From positions 62,001 to 126,000 of the forward strand of contig NZ_BBQM01000028.1 in the NCBI RefSeq assembly GCF_000876015.1: a stretch of 64,000 nt of DNA, in the 5' to 3' direction. The notes below the pieces were generated by a model that saw only the letters and a program-made list of their open reading frames with translations, was not told the origin of the DNA and did no database searches. The position numbers were made by a program, and so were the translations under genes. Position 1 is the first letter of the stretch. Each line of letters starts with the position of its first letter. This stretch comes from Cupriavidus basilensis. GTDB lineage: Bacteria; Pseudomonadota; Gammaproteobacteria; Burkholderiales; Burkholderiaceae. Positions 41,158 through 50,120 of this stretch are shown in pieces.

Positions 41158-41619
41158 TTGCGCATACGCAGCCAAAAGGACTTTGCCTCCGGCCTGATGT
41201 TCGTCCTGGTCGGTCTGGGCTTTTCCTGGGTCGCTCGCGGCTATTCCATGGGAACTGCCGCAAAGATGGGCCCCGGATATTTTCCGTTCCTGCTCGGGCT
41301 GGTACTGGCCGTGCTGGGCGCACTCGTGTTGATCGGCTCGCTGTCGAGCAAGGGCGAGGAAGACCAGCTCGCGCGCTGGGACCTGAAGACCCTGCTGTGG
41401 ATCCTCGGTTCGGTGGTGCTGTTCGGCCTGCTGCTCAAGCCGCTCGGCATGGTGCTGTCGGTGTTCGTGCTGGTGCTGGTGTCGTCGATGGCCAGCCATG
41501 AATTCAGCTGGAAGGGCGCCCTGGCCAACGCCGTGGTGCTGGTGCTGATCAGCATGGGCGCGTTCGTCTACGGCATCAACCTGCAGATGCCGGTGTGGCC
41601 TGCTTTCATTACCGGTTAA
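41158..41619 (+). CDS. tctB: Tripartite tricarboxylate transporter small subunit TctB
   Basis: The 153-residue protein has four hydrophobic segments and the TctB pattern: DFASGLMFVLVGLGFSWVA, then MGTAAKMGPGYFPFLLGLVLAVLG. Translation is placed at TTG 41158 because GAGGAG (41145-41150) lies 7 bases before it; the frame is open a little further upstream without a ribosome site. TctB works with TctA as the membrane part of a solute:Na+/H+ importer. It is 13 bases before tctA. Confidence 0.88.
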   Translation: MRIRSQKDFASGLMFVLVGLGFSWVARGYSMGTAAKMGPGYFPFLLGLVLAVLGALVLIGSLSSKGEEDQLARWDLKTLLWILGSVVLFGLLLKPLGMVLSVFVLVLVSSMASHEFSWKGALANAVVLVLISMGAFVYGINLQMPVWPAFITG

Positions 41620-41632
41620 GGAGTCGGCCTCA

Positions 41633-43135
41633 ATGGAATTGTTCGATCACCTTGCCCTGGGTTTTTCCACGGCACTGTCACTGCAAAACCTCGCATACGC
41701 CTTCCTGGGCTGCGTGCTGGGTACCCTGATCGGCGTGCTGCCGGGCCTGGGGCCGCTGGCCACCATCGCCATGCTGCTGCCGGTGACCTACACGCTGCCC
41801 CCGGTGGCGGCGCTCATCATGCTGGCCGGCATCTATTACGGCGCGCAGTACGGCGGCTCCACCACCGCCATCCTGGTCAACCTGCCCGGTGAATCGTCGT
41901 CGGTGGTGACCACCATCGACGGCTACCAGATGGCGCGGCGCGGACGGGCAGGGGTGGCGCTGGCCACTTCCGGCCTGGGCTCGTTCTTCGCCGGCTGCGT
42001 GGCTACCCTGATCCTGGCCGCGTTCGCCACGCCGCTGTCGGAACTGGCGTTCAAGTTCGGCCCCGCCGAATACTTCTCGCTGATGGTGCTGGGCCTGATC
42101 GGCGCCGTGGTGCTGGCCTCCGGCTCGCTGCCCAAGGCCGTGGCGATGATCGTGCTGGGCCTGCTGCTGGGCCTGATCGGCACCGACGTGAACTCGGGCG
42201 CCGCGCGCTTCTCGTTCGACATCCCCGAACTGACCGACGGCATCGACTTCGTCGCGCTGGCGATGGGCATGTTCGGTTTCGCCGAAATCGTGGCGAACCT
42301 GGAACAGAAGGAAGACCGCGAGACCTTCACCGACCGCGTGACCAACCTGTGGCCGACCAAGGAAGACTTCAAGCGCATGGCGCCGGCGGTGCTGCGCGGC
42401 ACGCTGCTGGGTTCGGCGCTGGGCATCCTGCCCGGCGGCGGCGCGGCGCTGGCCTCGTTCGCGGCCTACTCGCTGGAAAAGAAGACCTCCAAGTACTCGC
42501 ATGAGTTCGGCAAGGGCGCCATCGAAGGCGTGGCTGGTCCGGAATCGGCCAACAACGCGGCCGCGCAGACCTCCTTCATCCCGCTGCTGACGCTGGGCAT
42601 TCCGCCCAACGCCGTGATGGCGCTGATGGTGGGCGCGATGACCATCCACAACATCCAGCCGGGCCCGCAGGTCATGACCAGCAACCCCGCGCTGTTCTGG
42701 GGCCTGATCGCCTCGATGTGGATCGGCAACCTGATGCTGATCATCCTGAACCTGCCGATGATCGGGATCTGGGTGAAGCTGCTGACCGTGCCTTACCGCT
42801 ACCTGTACCCGGCCATCCTGGTGTTCTGCGGCATCGGCGTGTACTCGGTCAACAACCAGACCTTCGACGTGTTCATGGCGGCCGGCTTCGGCATCATCGG
42901 CTACCTGTTCCTGAAGCTCAAGTGCGAACCGGCGCCGCTGCTGCTCGGTTTCGTGCTCGGACCGATGATGGAAGAAAACTTCCGCCGCTCCCTGCTGCTG
43001 TCGCGCGGCGAGTTCACGGTGTTCGTGACGCGCCCGCTGTCGATGGGCCTGCTGATCGCCGCCGCCGCGCTGGTTGCCGTCGTGGCGCTGCCGTCGATCA
43101 AGGCCAAGCGCGAAGAAGCGTTCCAGGAAGAATAG
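41633..43135 (+). CDS. tctA: Tripartite tricarboxylate transporter large subunit TctA
   Basis: The 500-residue protein has about 11-12 membrane helices and strong TctA features: GTLIGVLPGLGPLATIAMLLP, YGGSTTAILVNLPGESSSVVT, the second-half repeat GILPGGGAALASFAAY and VAGPESANNAAAQTSFIPLLTLGIPPN. The two glycine-proline repeats form the substrate pathway. AAGGAG precedes the ATG. The periplasmic binding protein TctC, needed for uptake, is not encoded nearby, so a distant one must serve it. A clear terminator follows. Confidence 0.93.
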   Translation: MELFDHLALGFSTALSLQNLAYAFLGCVLGTLIGVLPGLGPLATIAMLLPVTYTLPPVAALIMLAGIYYGAQYGGSTTAILVNLPGESSSVVTTIDGYQMARRGRAGVALATSGLGSFFAGCVATLILAAFATPLSELAFKFGPAEYFSLMVLGLIGAVVLASGSLPKAVAMIVLGLLLGLIGTDVNSGAARFSFDIPELTDGIDFVALAMGMFGFAEIVANLEQKEDRETFTDRVTNLWPTKEDFKRMAPAVLRGTLLGSALGILPGGGAALASFAAYSLEKKTSKYSHEFGKGAIEGVAGPESANNAAAQTSFIPLLTLGIPPNAVMALMVGAMTIHNIQPGPQVMTSNPALFWGLIASMWIGNLMLIILNLPMIGIWVKLLTVPYRYLYPAILVFCGIGVYSVNNQTFDVFMAAGFGIIGYLFLKLKCEPAPLLLGFVLGPMMEENFRRSLLLSRGEFTVFVTRPLSMGLLIAAAALVAVVALPSIKAKREEAFQEE

Positions 43136-43190
43136 TTTTCGAAGCCCCCGTACCGGTGCCGCCATACGCCGGTACGAACAACGCAAGATT

Positions 43191-43221
43191 CGGGGTGCCT
43201 CGCGCACCCCGCTTTTTTTTT
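43191..43221 (+). terminator. Rho-independent terminator of tctBA
   Basis: CGGGGTGC-CTCGC-GCACCCCG is followed by a run of nine T residues, 55 bases after the tctA stop. Confidence 0.95.
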
Positions 43222-43357
43222 GCAGGGCGCGTTCCGGCTCCCGCCGGCACGCTCGCAGTGAACCTGCCCGGCTGCGCTTGGCAGTGCCGGGCCTGCGCAA
43301 GATGATCCGCTCCATTCAGCTCTATCGCGTCACTGGCTGGCGCGCCGCGGGCGCCGC

Positions 43358-43660
43358 ATGAAGACGCCGGCGCTGGACCGCCTGGTTTCGCGGTTGTACA
43401 TCCTCAAGCTCGTCCAGGCGAGTCCGTCCACCGTACTGACCCTGGTCGAGCGCCTGCGCGAGCACGGCATCGACAACAACATCCGCTCGCTGCGCCCGAT
43501 CCTGCGCAGCTTGCTGATCGCGCGCGCGATCACGGCGGAACTGGTCGAGGGCAGCGGCCGCGTCTACTGCATCACGGACAGCGGCAAGGACGAACTGGAC
43601 AAGTACCTGTCGCACCTGGACGTGCTGCAAGGCGACCTCGAGCCCGCCCCGGAGCGCTAG
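43358..43660 (+). CDS. PadR-like winged-helix regulator
   Basis: The 100-residue protein is a single winged-helix domain: LYILKLVQASPSTVLTLVERLREHG, then NNIRSLRPILRSLLIARAI and the wing VEGSGRVYCITDSGKDEL, as in PadR-type regulators. No dimerisation extension beyond a short tail is seen. It lies between terminators of the tctBA operon and the DUF4397 lipoprotein gene and has no clear ribosome site; a start further upstream is not available with a better one. Confidence 0.68.
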   Translation: MKTPALDRLVSRLYILKLVQASPSTVLTLVERLREHGIDNNIRSLRPILRSLLIARAITAELVEGSGRVYCITDSGKDELDKYLSHLDVLQGDLEPAPER

Positions 43661-43695
43661 GCCCCGGGCACCGGCGCGCCGCGCGCGCCGCTGGC

Positions 43696-43734
43696 AAAAA
43701 AAAGCGGGAAGACCCGCCTGCCGGATCTTCCCGC
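43696..43734 (-). terminator. Rho-independent terminator of the lipoprotein gene
   Basis: GCGGGAAGA and TCTTCCCGC form the stem. On the minus strand it is followed by eight T residues (complement of A43696-43703). Confidence 0.88.
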
Positions 43735-43804
43735 CTGGCACGCCCCGGTGACGGCGATCGCGCCGGCCGGGCTGCCGCGTTCCCTTCTCTTCCCTTTTCC
43801 TTCC

Positions 43805-44587
43805 CTACTGCGAGACCAGTTCCTGCGCGTCGCCGGCGCCGGTGCTCGACTGCGCGACCAGCACCTTGATCCGGTTCGGCACCAGCGCGCCGATGCCGTC
43901 GACCGGGATCGTGGTGATCAGCCAGTCGGCGTTGTTGCCCAGCGTGAGCGCGCCGGAATCGAAGATCACGGTCTTGGTGCCGGCGGTGGTGATGCGCAGG
44001 CGATAGGTGCCGCCGTCCAGATAGAGCGAGTCCTGGCCCGTGGCGGGGTTGGCCGTCTTGTAGCCGACCGCCGCCATGTTCGGCGAGACCGCGTTGAGGT
44101 CGGCCGCCGGCGTGGTGACGTAGACGTCGATGTTCTGCGCGTTGAACGAGGCGTTCAGGGTGCGCACGCGGGCCTTGTCCGACAGCAGGCTCTTGTCGTA
44201 CGGGTCGTCGATGGTGAGCACCTCGGCGGCGGTGGCGCCGGGCAGCGCGACCACGGTGTACTTGTGGCCGGTGTGGGCGTCCACGGCGGCGCTGCCGAGC
44301 TGCGTGCTGGTGTTGGTGACGTTGAACGCGATCAGCTGCGATCCGGTGTCGACGTCGAAGTAGTTCGACACGAATTTGTAGGGCTCGTTGAGGAACGCGG
44401 TCTTGGTGCCGTTCTGCAGCACGTCGAGGTTCGGGCCGCCGGTGATGGCGTGGATCACGCGCACCGACGGCTTGCTGATGCCGAGGCGGTCGTCGATGCC
44501 ATCGTCGCCGCCGCCGCCGCATGCCGACAACACCGCGCTTGCCGCCAGAGCAAGGCCCACTAGCAGGCCGGATTTGGAAAGCTTCAT
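43805..44587 (-). CDS. DUF4397 domain lipoprotein
   Basis: The 260-residue protein has a lipoprotein signal: MKLSKSGLLVGLALAASAV followed by LSAC with Cys23 and a Gly-rich linker. The mature part resembles DUF4397 proteins: VRVIHAITGGPNLDVLQNG, two repeats of a beta-rich domain with ARVRTLNASFNAQNIDVYV, and GGTYRLRITTAGTKTVIFDSG. It is probably anchored in the outer membrane facing the periplasm or outside. Its exact role is unknown. It lies downstream of the wsp operon on the same strand but 351 bases away, so it has its own promoter. Confidence 0.82.
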   Translation of the reverse strand: MKLSKSGLLVGLALAASAVLSACGGGGDDGIDDRLGISKPSVRVIHAITGGPNLDVLQNGTKTAFLNEPYKFVSNYFDVDTGSQLIAFNVTNTSTQLGSAAVDAHTGHKYTVVALPGATAAEVLTIDDPYDKSLLSDKARVRTLNASFNAQNIDVYVTTPAADLNAVSPNMAAVGYKTANPATGQDSLYLDGGTYRLRITTAGTKTVIFDSGALTLGNNADWLITTIPVDGIGALVPNRIKVLVAQSSTGAGDAQELVSQ

Positions 44588-44938
44588 GAATGCCCTCTTC
44601 TTGCAGGTGAGTGAGAGAACCCGTGGCGGTCGCGGCCCATTGCCGCAGGCGGATGTTCCCGCGCGCCACGCTGCTTGTTCAGGCGTGTTGCCGCGGCGTT
44701 CGCCGCCCGCTGGAGAGGATGCGAAACCGCGCCTGCCGTGATGCAACGATAGCCAGCGCGCGCGGGCCGGCACATTGGCGAGGCTCCGAAACGCTTGTCG
44801 GACGATTCCCACAGGACGCGGCCGCCATGTATGGCGGGCGGCGCGAAGGGAGCCGCGGGAGGGGGGAGGAAGCAGGGGAAGAAGGAGGAGACGGCGGCGC
44901 GCGCCGCGGTCGGCGGCGCACGCCCACGGGCGCGGCGC
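44588..44938. other. Spacer between lipoprotein gene and wspR
   Basis: These 351 bases hold no supported gene. They are purine-rich near 44850-44900 (GGGGGAGGAAGCAGGGG). No clear terminator for the wsp operon was found. Confidence 0.4.
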
Positions 44939-45949
44939 TCAGGCGGTCATGACGACCTGGTTGCGGCCGTTGCGCTTGGCTTGGTAGAGCCCGGCGTCGG
45001 CGATCTCGATCAGGCGGCTGAACGGCTCGTCCTGGCCCGGCACGATGGCGGTGCCGCCGATGCTGACCGTCACGCAGGGCCCGACCTGGGAGCCGCTGTG
45101 CGGCACCTGCATGGACTCGATGGCACGGCGGACCTTCTCGGCCAGCAGGCGCGCGCCGCCGGGCGAGGTGGCGGGCAGGATCATGGCGAACTCCTCGCCG
45201 CCGAAGCGCGCGGGCAGGTCGGCCGGGCGCGTGCAGTTCTCGCGGATCACGCCGGCCACGCGGCGCAGCACCTCGTCGCCGGCCACGTGGCCGTAGGTGT
45301 CGTTGTAGGCCTTGAACGAATCCACGTCGATCATCAGCAGCGCGAGCTGGCTCTGCTCGCGCGCCGCGCGCCGCCATTCGGCGCCGAGGTATTCGTCGAA
45401 GTAGCGCCGGTTGGACAGGCCCGTGAGGCCGTCCGAGTTGGTCAGCCGCTGCAGCTCCAGGTTGGTCTCCAGCAGCTGCTGCTGGCTCTGGCGCAGCGCG
45501 CGGTAGGCCTCGTCGCGCTGCTGCAGGTTGATGTAGGAGCGCGAGTGATAGCGGATGCGCGCCACCAGCTCGATGGTGTCGGGCAGCTTGACCAGGTAGT
45601 CGTTGGCGCCGGCGGCGAAGGCCGCGCTCTTCATGATCGGCTCTTCCTTGGTGGACAGCACGATGATGGGGATGTCGCGCGTGGCCGGGTTGGCGCGGTA
45701 GCGGCGCACCAGCGTCAGGCCGTCGATGCCGGGCATCACCAGGTCCTGCAGGATCACCGTGGGCCGCGTGCGCTCGGCCACCGCGACGGCCTCGTCGGGC
45801 TTGGAGCAGTAGTGGAAGTCGATGTCCTTCTCGGGCTCGAGCTCGCGCCGCACCGCTTCGCCGATCATGGCCTGGTCGTCCACCAGCAGCACCATCGCCA
45901 GGTATTCCTCCGGGCGCTGTGCGTAGTTGCGTTCTATCTGTATCGACAT
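44939..45949 (-). CDS. wspR: WspR response regulator diguanylate cyclase
   Basis: The 336-residue protein has a receiver domain with Asp24-Asp25 and phosphorylatable Asp69 in LQDLVMPG, a helical stalk, and a GGDEF domain with active-site GGEEF (250-254) and an inhibitory site Arg241-x-x-Asp244 that lets c-di-GMP shut off activity. Length and layout match WspR of Pseudomonas, which makes c-di-GMP when phosphorylated by WspE. It is last of the wsp operon, 24 bases after wspF. It should raise c-di-GMP on surface contact and promote biofilm. Confidence 0.93.
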   Translation of the reverse strand: MSIQIERNYAQRPEEYLAMVLLVDDQAMIGEAVRRELEPEKDIDFHYCSKPDEAVAVAERTRPTVILQDLVMPGIDGLTLVRRYRANPATRDIPIIVLSTKEEPIMKSAAFAAGANDYLVKLPDTIELVARIRYHSRSYINLQQRDEAYRALRQSQQQLLETNLELQRLTNSDGLTGLSNRRYFDEYLGAEWRRAAREQSQLALLMIDVDSFKAYNDTYGHVAGDEVLRRVAGVIRENCTRPADLPARFGGEEFAMILPATSPGGARLLAEKVRRAIESMQVPHSGSQVGPCVTVSIGGTAIVPGQDEPFSRLIEIADAGLYQAKRNGRNQVVMTA

Positions 45950-45973
45950 TGTGTTCCTCTTGCTGCCGGTTCC

Positions 45974-47002
45974 CTACCGCTGGTTGGCATTGGTGCTGGT
46001 GCCGCAGGCCCGTGCGATGCGCGCGGCGATCTGCGGCAACGGCAGGATCTCGCTGGCCGCGCCGATGGCGGCGGCGGCTTTCGGCATGCCATAGACGGCG
46101 CTCGTGGCCTGGTCCTGGGCGATGGTCAGGTAGCCACGCTCGCGCATGGCCTTGAGGCCCAGCGCGCCGTCGCGGCCCATGCCGGTGAGCAGCACGCCCA
46201 CCGCATCGCCGCGCCAGTGCCGGGCCACGCTTTCGAAGAAGACGTCGATCGACGGCCGGTAGAGGTAGTCGCTCGGCTCTTCGGTGTAGGCCATGCGCGC
46301 CGGCCCGAGCAGGCGCAGGTGGTCGTTGGTGCCGGCCAGCAGCACGGTGCCGGGCTGCGGCGCCTCGCCCTCGCGGGCCAGCCGCACGGGCAGCTTGCAT
46401 TGCGCGTCGAGCCACTGCGCCATGCCTGCGGCGAAGGCTTCGTCGACGTGCTGGACGGCGATCACGGCGGCGTTGAAGCCGGGCGGCAGCGCGCCCAGCA
46501 GCGTGGCCAGCGCGGCCGGGCCGCCGGCCGAGGCGCCCAGCGCCACCAGCCATTCGGCGCGGGCCTTGCGCGCGGGCGGCGCCGGCGCGCGCGCGGGCAC
46601 GCCGCGGCCTTCGATCAGGCGGCCGATGTTGCGGATCTTGCGCAGCAGCGGCCCGCTGGCCAGTTGCGAGTCGGGCTGCGCCAGCGAGGGCGTGTCGACC
46701 GCGTCGATGGCGCCGTGGCCCATCGCGTCGAACACCTGGCTGGCGTTGCGGCCCAGGTCCATCGTCACCACCACGATGGCGCACGGGCTCGCGGCCATGA
46801 TGCGGCGGGTGGCCTCGACGCCGTCCATCACCGGCATCAGCAGGTCCATCAGGATCAGGTCGGGGGTGCGCGCGGCGGCCAGGTGCACGGCGCTCTCGCC
46901 GTTCTCGGCCACCCACGTGACTTCCAGCTCGGGGTCCAGCGCGAGCACGCGCCGCAGGGCGACCACGGCCAGCGGTGAATCGTTGACGATGCCGATCTTC
47001 AT
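45974..47002 (-). CDS. wspF: WspF CheB-type methylesterase
   Basis: The 342-residue protein has a receiver domain (Asp53 in LILMDLLMP) joined by a proline-rich linker to a CheB methylesterase domain with catalytic Ser158 (GASAGGP), His185 (AVQHVDE) and Asp278 (GMGRDGA). In Wsp systems it removes methyl groups from WspA and damps signalling; in Pseudomonas, loss of wspF locks the system on. The ATG overlaps the wspE stop by 4 bases. Confidence 0.93.
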   Translation of the reverse strand: MKIGIVNDSPLAVVALRRVLALDPELEVTWVAENGESAVHLAAARTPDLILMDLLMPVMDGVEATRRIMAASPCAIVVVTMDLGRNASQVFDAMGHGAIDAVDTPSLAQPDSQLASGPLLRKIRNIGRLIEGRGVPARAPAPPARKARAEWLVALGASAGGPAALATLLGALPPGFNAAVIAVQHVDEAFAAGMAQWLDAQCKLPVRLAREGEAPQPGTVLLAGTNDHLRLLGPARMAYTEEPSDYLYRPSIDVFFESVARHWRGDAVGVLLTGMGRDGALGLKAMRERGYLTIAQDQATSAVYGMPKAAAAIGAASEILPLPQIAARIARACGTSTNANQR

Positions 47003-49374
47003 GCGCGCGCCTCCCCAATCAGGTCCTGTACCGCGTCGAGCAGCGCGGCGTCCTGGAAGCTGCCCTTGGCCAAGTAGTAGTCCGCGCCGGCCTGCAGGCC
47101 GCGCTGGCGGTCCTGCTCCCGGTCCTTGTACGACACCACCATCACCGGCACCTGCTGCAGGCGCGCCTCGCGCTTGATGCGCGTCACCAGCTCGATGCCG
47201 TCCATGCGCGGCATGTCGATGTCGGTGATGACCAGGTCGAAGCTCTCCGCGCGCAGCACGTTCCAGGCGTCCATGCCGTCCACCGCCACCGCGACCTCGT
47301 AGCCGCGGTTGGCCAGCAGCTTGCGCTCGAGCTCGCGCACCGTGAGCGAATCGTCCACCACCAGCACGCGCTTGCGGCGCACCGGCGCGGCTTCCGCGCC
47401 GCCGCGCCGGATGCGGTCGATCTTGCCTTCGGAGAGCAGCTTCTCCACCGAGCGGATCATGTCCTCGGCGTCGAAGATCAGCACCGGCGTGCCGTCCTCG
47501 GTGATGCTGCCGGCGGCGATGTCCTTGATCTTGCCGAGGCTGGCCGCGAGCGGCTGCACCACCAGTATGCGCTCGCCGAGCAGGCGGTCCACCGCCACGC
47601 CGTAGGTGCGCTCGTGGTCGCCCAGCACCACCACCGGCACGGTGTCCTCGTCGAGGCGGGCCTCGGCCTGCTGCAGCACCTGGGCCGCGCTGACCAGGCC
47701 CACGTGGCGCTCGCCGAAGCGGAAATGCTGGTGGTTCTCCAGCTGCTCGATCGCGCCGCGCTCCAGGCGCAGCACCTGCATCACGTAGGCCAGCGGGAAG
47801 GCGTAGGCCTCGCCCGAGACTTCCACCAGCAGCGCGCGCACCACCGACAGCGTGAGCGGCAGCTCCAGGTGGAACTGCATGCCGCGCCCGCTTTCCTGCA
47901 CCAGGCGGATGCTGCCGCGCACCTGGCGGATCATGTCCTGCACGGCGTCCAGCCCGACGCCGCGCCCGGACACCTCGCTGACGGTCTCGCGCAGGCTGAA
48001 GCCGGGCAGCAGCAGGAAGTCGAGCAGCTCCGCCTGCGACAGGCGGGCGACGGTCTCGGCGGGCGCCAGGCTGCGCCGCACGATGGCCTGGCGCAGGGCG
48101 TCGAGGTCCACCCCCGCGCCGTCGTCGGCGATCACGATCACCAGCCGGCCGGCGTTGTGGCGCGCGTTGAGCGTGATGCGGCCCTCGGCGGGCTTGCCGG
48201 CGGCGCGGCGCGCCTCGGGCGTCTCGATGCCGTGGTCCACGGCGTTGCGCAGCAGGTGCGCCAGCGGCGCCTCGAGCTGCTCGAGGATGTCGCGGTCCAC
48301 CTTGGTGCTCTCGCCGACCAGTTCGAGATGCACGGACTTGCCGAGCGCGCGCCCGAGGTCGCGCACCATGCGCGAGTAGCCGGCCAGGCCGTCGGCCAGC
48401 GGCCGCATGCGGCTGGCCAGCGCGCGGTCGTAGAGCTGGCGCGACAGGCGGCCGGTGCGGTGGTCGTACTGCTCCAGCTCGCTGGTGCGCTGCGAGAGCT
48501 GCCGGTGGCTCTCGGCCAGCAGCTGCTGCGCGTCCGCCAGCCGCGCCTGCGCGGTGCCGTCGGCGGTGCCGCCGCCGGCCAGCGCCACCTGCGCGGCATC
48601 GAGCGCCTGCAGCGCGCGCATCTGCAGGCGGCGCGTCTGCTGCAGCGCGTTGCCGAACGGCTTGAGCCAGTTGGCCTCGATCATGGCCGCGCCGGACAGC
48701 GCGAGCAGCTGGTCGAGCGTGTCGGCGCTCACGCGCAGCATGCGCTCCTGCGCCTCGGGCAGGCCGCTGGGCTCGCCTGGCCGGGGCTCCGCGGCCCGTG
48801 CCGGTTCCGCGGGCGCGATCATGGGCGCAATCACGGGCGCAATCGGGGGCTCGGGCGCGGCATCCGGCCCGGCCTGCGGCGTGGCCGGCGTGGCTTGCGG
48901 CGTGACTTGCGCTGGTGCCGGCGGCGCGGCCGGGGCCGGCGCCCACGGCGCGTCGTCGACCGCCTTGCCGGCCAGCAGCGCGCCCAGGCGCGTCACCAGC
49001 GCGTCGATCTCGTCCTTGCCGGCGTGGCCGGCCCAGTCGAGGTCGCCGTCGGGCGGGTTGCCCAGCCGCAGCAGCAGGTCGGTGCCGTGCAGCAGGGTGT
49101 CGATGTGCACGGGCCGCAGCGCCAGTTCGCCGCGCTGGGCGGCGACCAGGCAGTCTTCCATCACGTGGGCCACGCGCACGCCGCCGTCGAGGCCGACGAT
49201 ACGCGCCGCGCCCTTGAGCGAATGGGCGGCGCGCATGCAGGCCTCGAGCTGGTCGGCGGCGGCCGGGTTGCGCTCCAGCGCGAGCAGGCCGGCGTTGAGG
49301 ACTTCCGCCTGCGACTGCGCCTCGAGCGCGAACAGCTCGAGCAGGGAAGCGTCGCGCAACTGGTCCGGATTCAT
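46999..49374 (-). CDS. wspE: WspE hybrid CheA-type histidine kinase
   Basis: The 791-residue protein has an HPt domain with His51 (AAHSLKGAAR), a Pro/Ala-rich linker, a dimerisation region, a HATPase domain with N-box LLRNAVDHGIE and G-boxes (DDGAGVD, GRGVGLD), a CheW-like domain and a C-terminal receiver with Asp718 (VITDIDMPRMDG). It phosphorylates WspR and WspF on signal from WspA. Coupled by ATGA overlaps to wspD upstream and wspF downstream. The start is taken from the wspD overlap. Confidence 0.94.
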   Translation of the reverse strand: MNPDQLRDASLLELFALEAQSQAEVLNAGLLALERNPAAADQLEACMRAAHSLKGAARIVGLDGGVRVAHVMEDCLVAAQRGELALRPVHIDTLLHGTDLLLRLGNPPDGDLDWAGHAGKDEIDALVTRLGALLAGKAVDDAPWAPAPAAPPAPAQVTPQATPATPQAGPDAAPEPPIAPVIAPMIAPAEPARAAEPRPGEPSGLPEAQERMLRVSADTLDQLLALSGAAMIEANWLKPFGNALQQTRRLQMRALQALDAAQVALAGGGTADGTAQARLADAQQLLAESHRQLSQRTSELEQYDHRTGRLSRQLYDRALASRMRPLADGLAGYSRMVRDLGRALGKSVHLELVGESTKVDRDILEQLEAPLAHLLRNAVDHGIETPEARRAAGKPAEGRITLNARHNAGRLVIVIADDGAGVDLDALRQAIVRRSLAPAETVARLSQAELLDFLLLPGFSLRETVSEVSGRGVGLDAVQDMIRQVRGSIRLVQESGRGMQFHLELPLTLSVVRALLVEVSGEAYAFPLAYVMQVLRLERGAIEQLENHQHFRFGERHVGLVSAAQVLQQAEARLDEDTVPVVVLGDHERTYGVAVDRLLGERILVVQPLAASLGKIKDIAAGSITEDGTPVLIFDAEDMIRSVEKLLSEGKIDRIRRGGAEAAPVRRKRVLVVDDSLTVRELERKLLANRGYEVAVAVDGMDAWNVLRAESFDLVITDIDMPRMDGIELVTRIKREARLQQVPVMVVSYKDREQDRQRGLQAGADYYLAKGSFQDAALLDAVQDLIGEARA

Positions 49375-50120
49375 GCCAGGCTCCGCGTCAGGGCCTGCTG
49401 CAGCAGGCCGGCGTCGAGCAGGCCGACGCTGCGCCCGCCGCTTTGCAGCAGCGCGCGCGCATAGCGCGCGGAGGCGCGCGACAGCGTGGTCGGCAGCGCC
49501 TGCAGCGCGGATTCGGCCACGCGCTCGATGCCCGTGACCTCGTCGACCGGCAGCGCGATGGCGCCGCGGCCCTGGCCCAGCACCAGCAGGCGGGCGCCGC
49601 GCCCGGCGCCGCCGGCCACGCCATTGGCCGCGCCGGCGTTCGCCGGCGGGTCCTGGCCGAGCAGCCGCGCCAGCGAGATGCACACCAGCAGGTTGCCGCG
49701 CACGCTGGCCAGGCCCAGCACGGCGGCGTGGCGGCGGTGCGGCAGCGTGTGCACCGGGCATGGCGCGGTGACTTCGGCCAGCGCGGCGGCCGGCAGCGCC
49801 AGCCATTCCTCGCCGACGCGGAACACCAGGCAGGACACGGCGGGGCCGCGCGCGGCGCCGTCGGCGGGCGTGGCCTCGTCGGGCAGGCCGGCTTCGCCGG
49901 CGGGCAGGTTGTCGAGCAGCTCCAGCGCCGCGCGCGAGTAGGCCGGGCAGTTGCGGCAGCGGATGTATACGGCGAGCTGCGGGCAACTGCTGTCGCCGAG
50001 CACGCCGATGCGGCGCCAGCAGTTGTCGATGACGATGCGCGCCGCGCCGGCCGGCAGGCCGTGGCCCGGCGGCGGCGATGCGGTCAATGCGGGCGAGGCG
50101 GTCGAAGCAGGCTCAGTCAT
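49371..50120 (-). CDS. wspD: WspD CheW-type coupling protein
   Basis: The 249-residue protein has an N-terminal extension with cysteines (CWRRIGVLGDSSCPQL, RCRNCPAYS) and a CheW domain (LVFRVGEEWLALP through VRGNLLVCISLARLLG). WspD is one of two scaffolds joining WspA receptors to the kinase WspE. Its start overlaps the end of wspC by 8 bases; its end overlaps the wspE start. The cysteine-containing extension resembles other WspD proteins. Confidence 0.9.
   Translation of the reverse strand: MTEPASTASPALTASPPPGHGLPAGAARIVIDNCWRRIGVLGDSSCPQLAVYIRCRNCPAYSRAALELLDNLPAGEAGLPDEATPADGAARGPAVSCLVFRVGEEWLALPAAALAEVTAPCPVHTLPHRRHAAVLGLASVRGNLLVCISLARLLGQDPPANAGAANGVAGGAGRGARLLVLGQGRGAIALPVDEVTGIERVAESALQALPTTLSRASARYARALLQSGGRSVGLLDAGLLQQALTRSLA

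Noticed and set aside
47614..49464. Long plus-strand frame opposite wspE
   Set aside because: It is an antisense shadow rich in His, Gln and Arg; wspE on the other strand has all kinase motifs.
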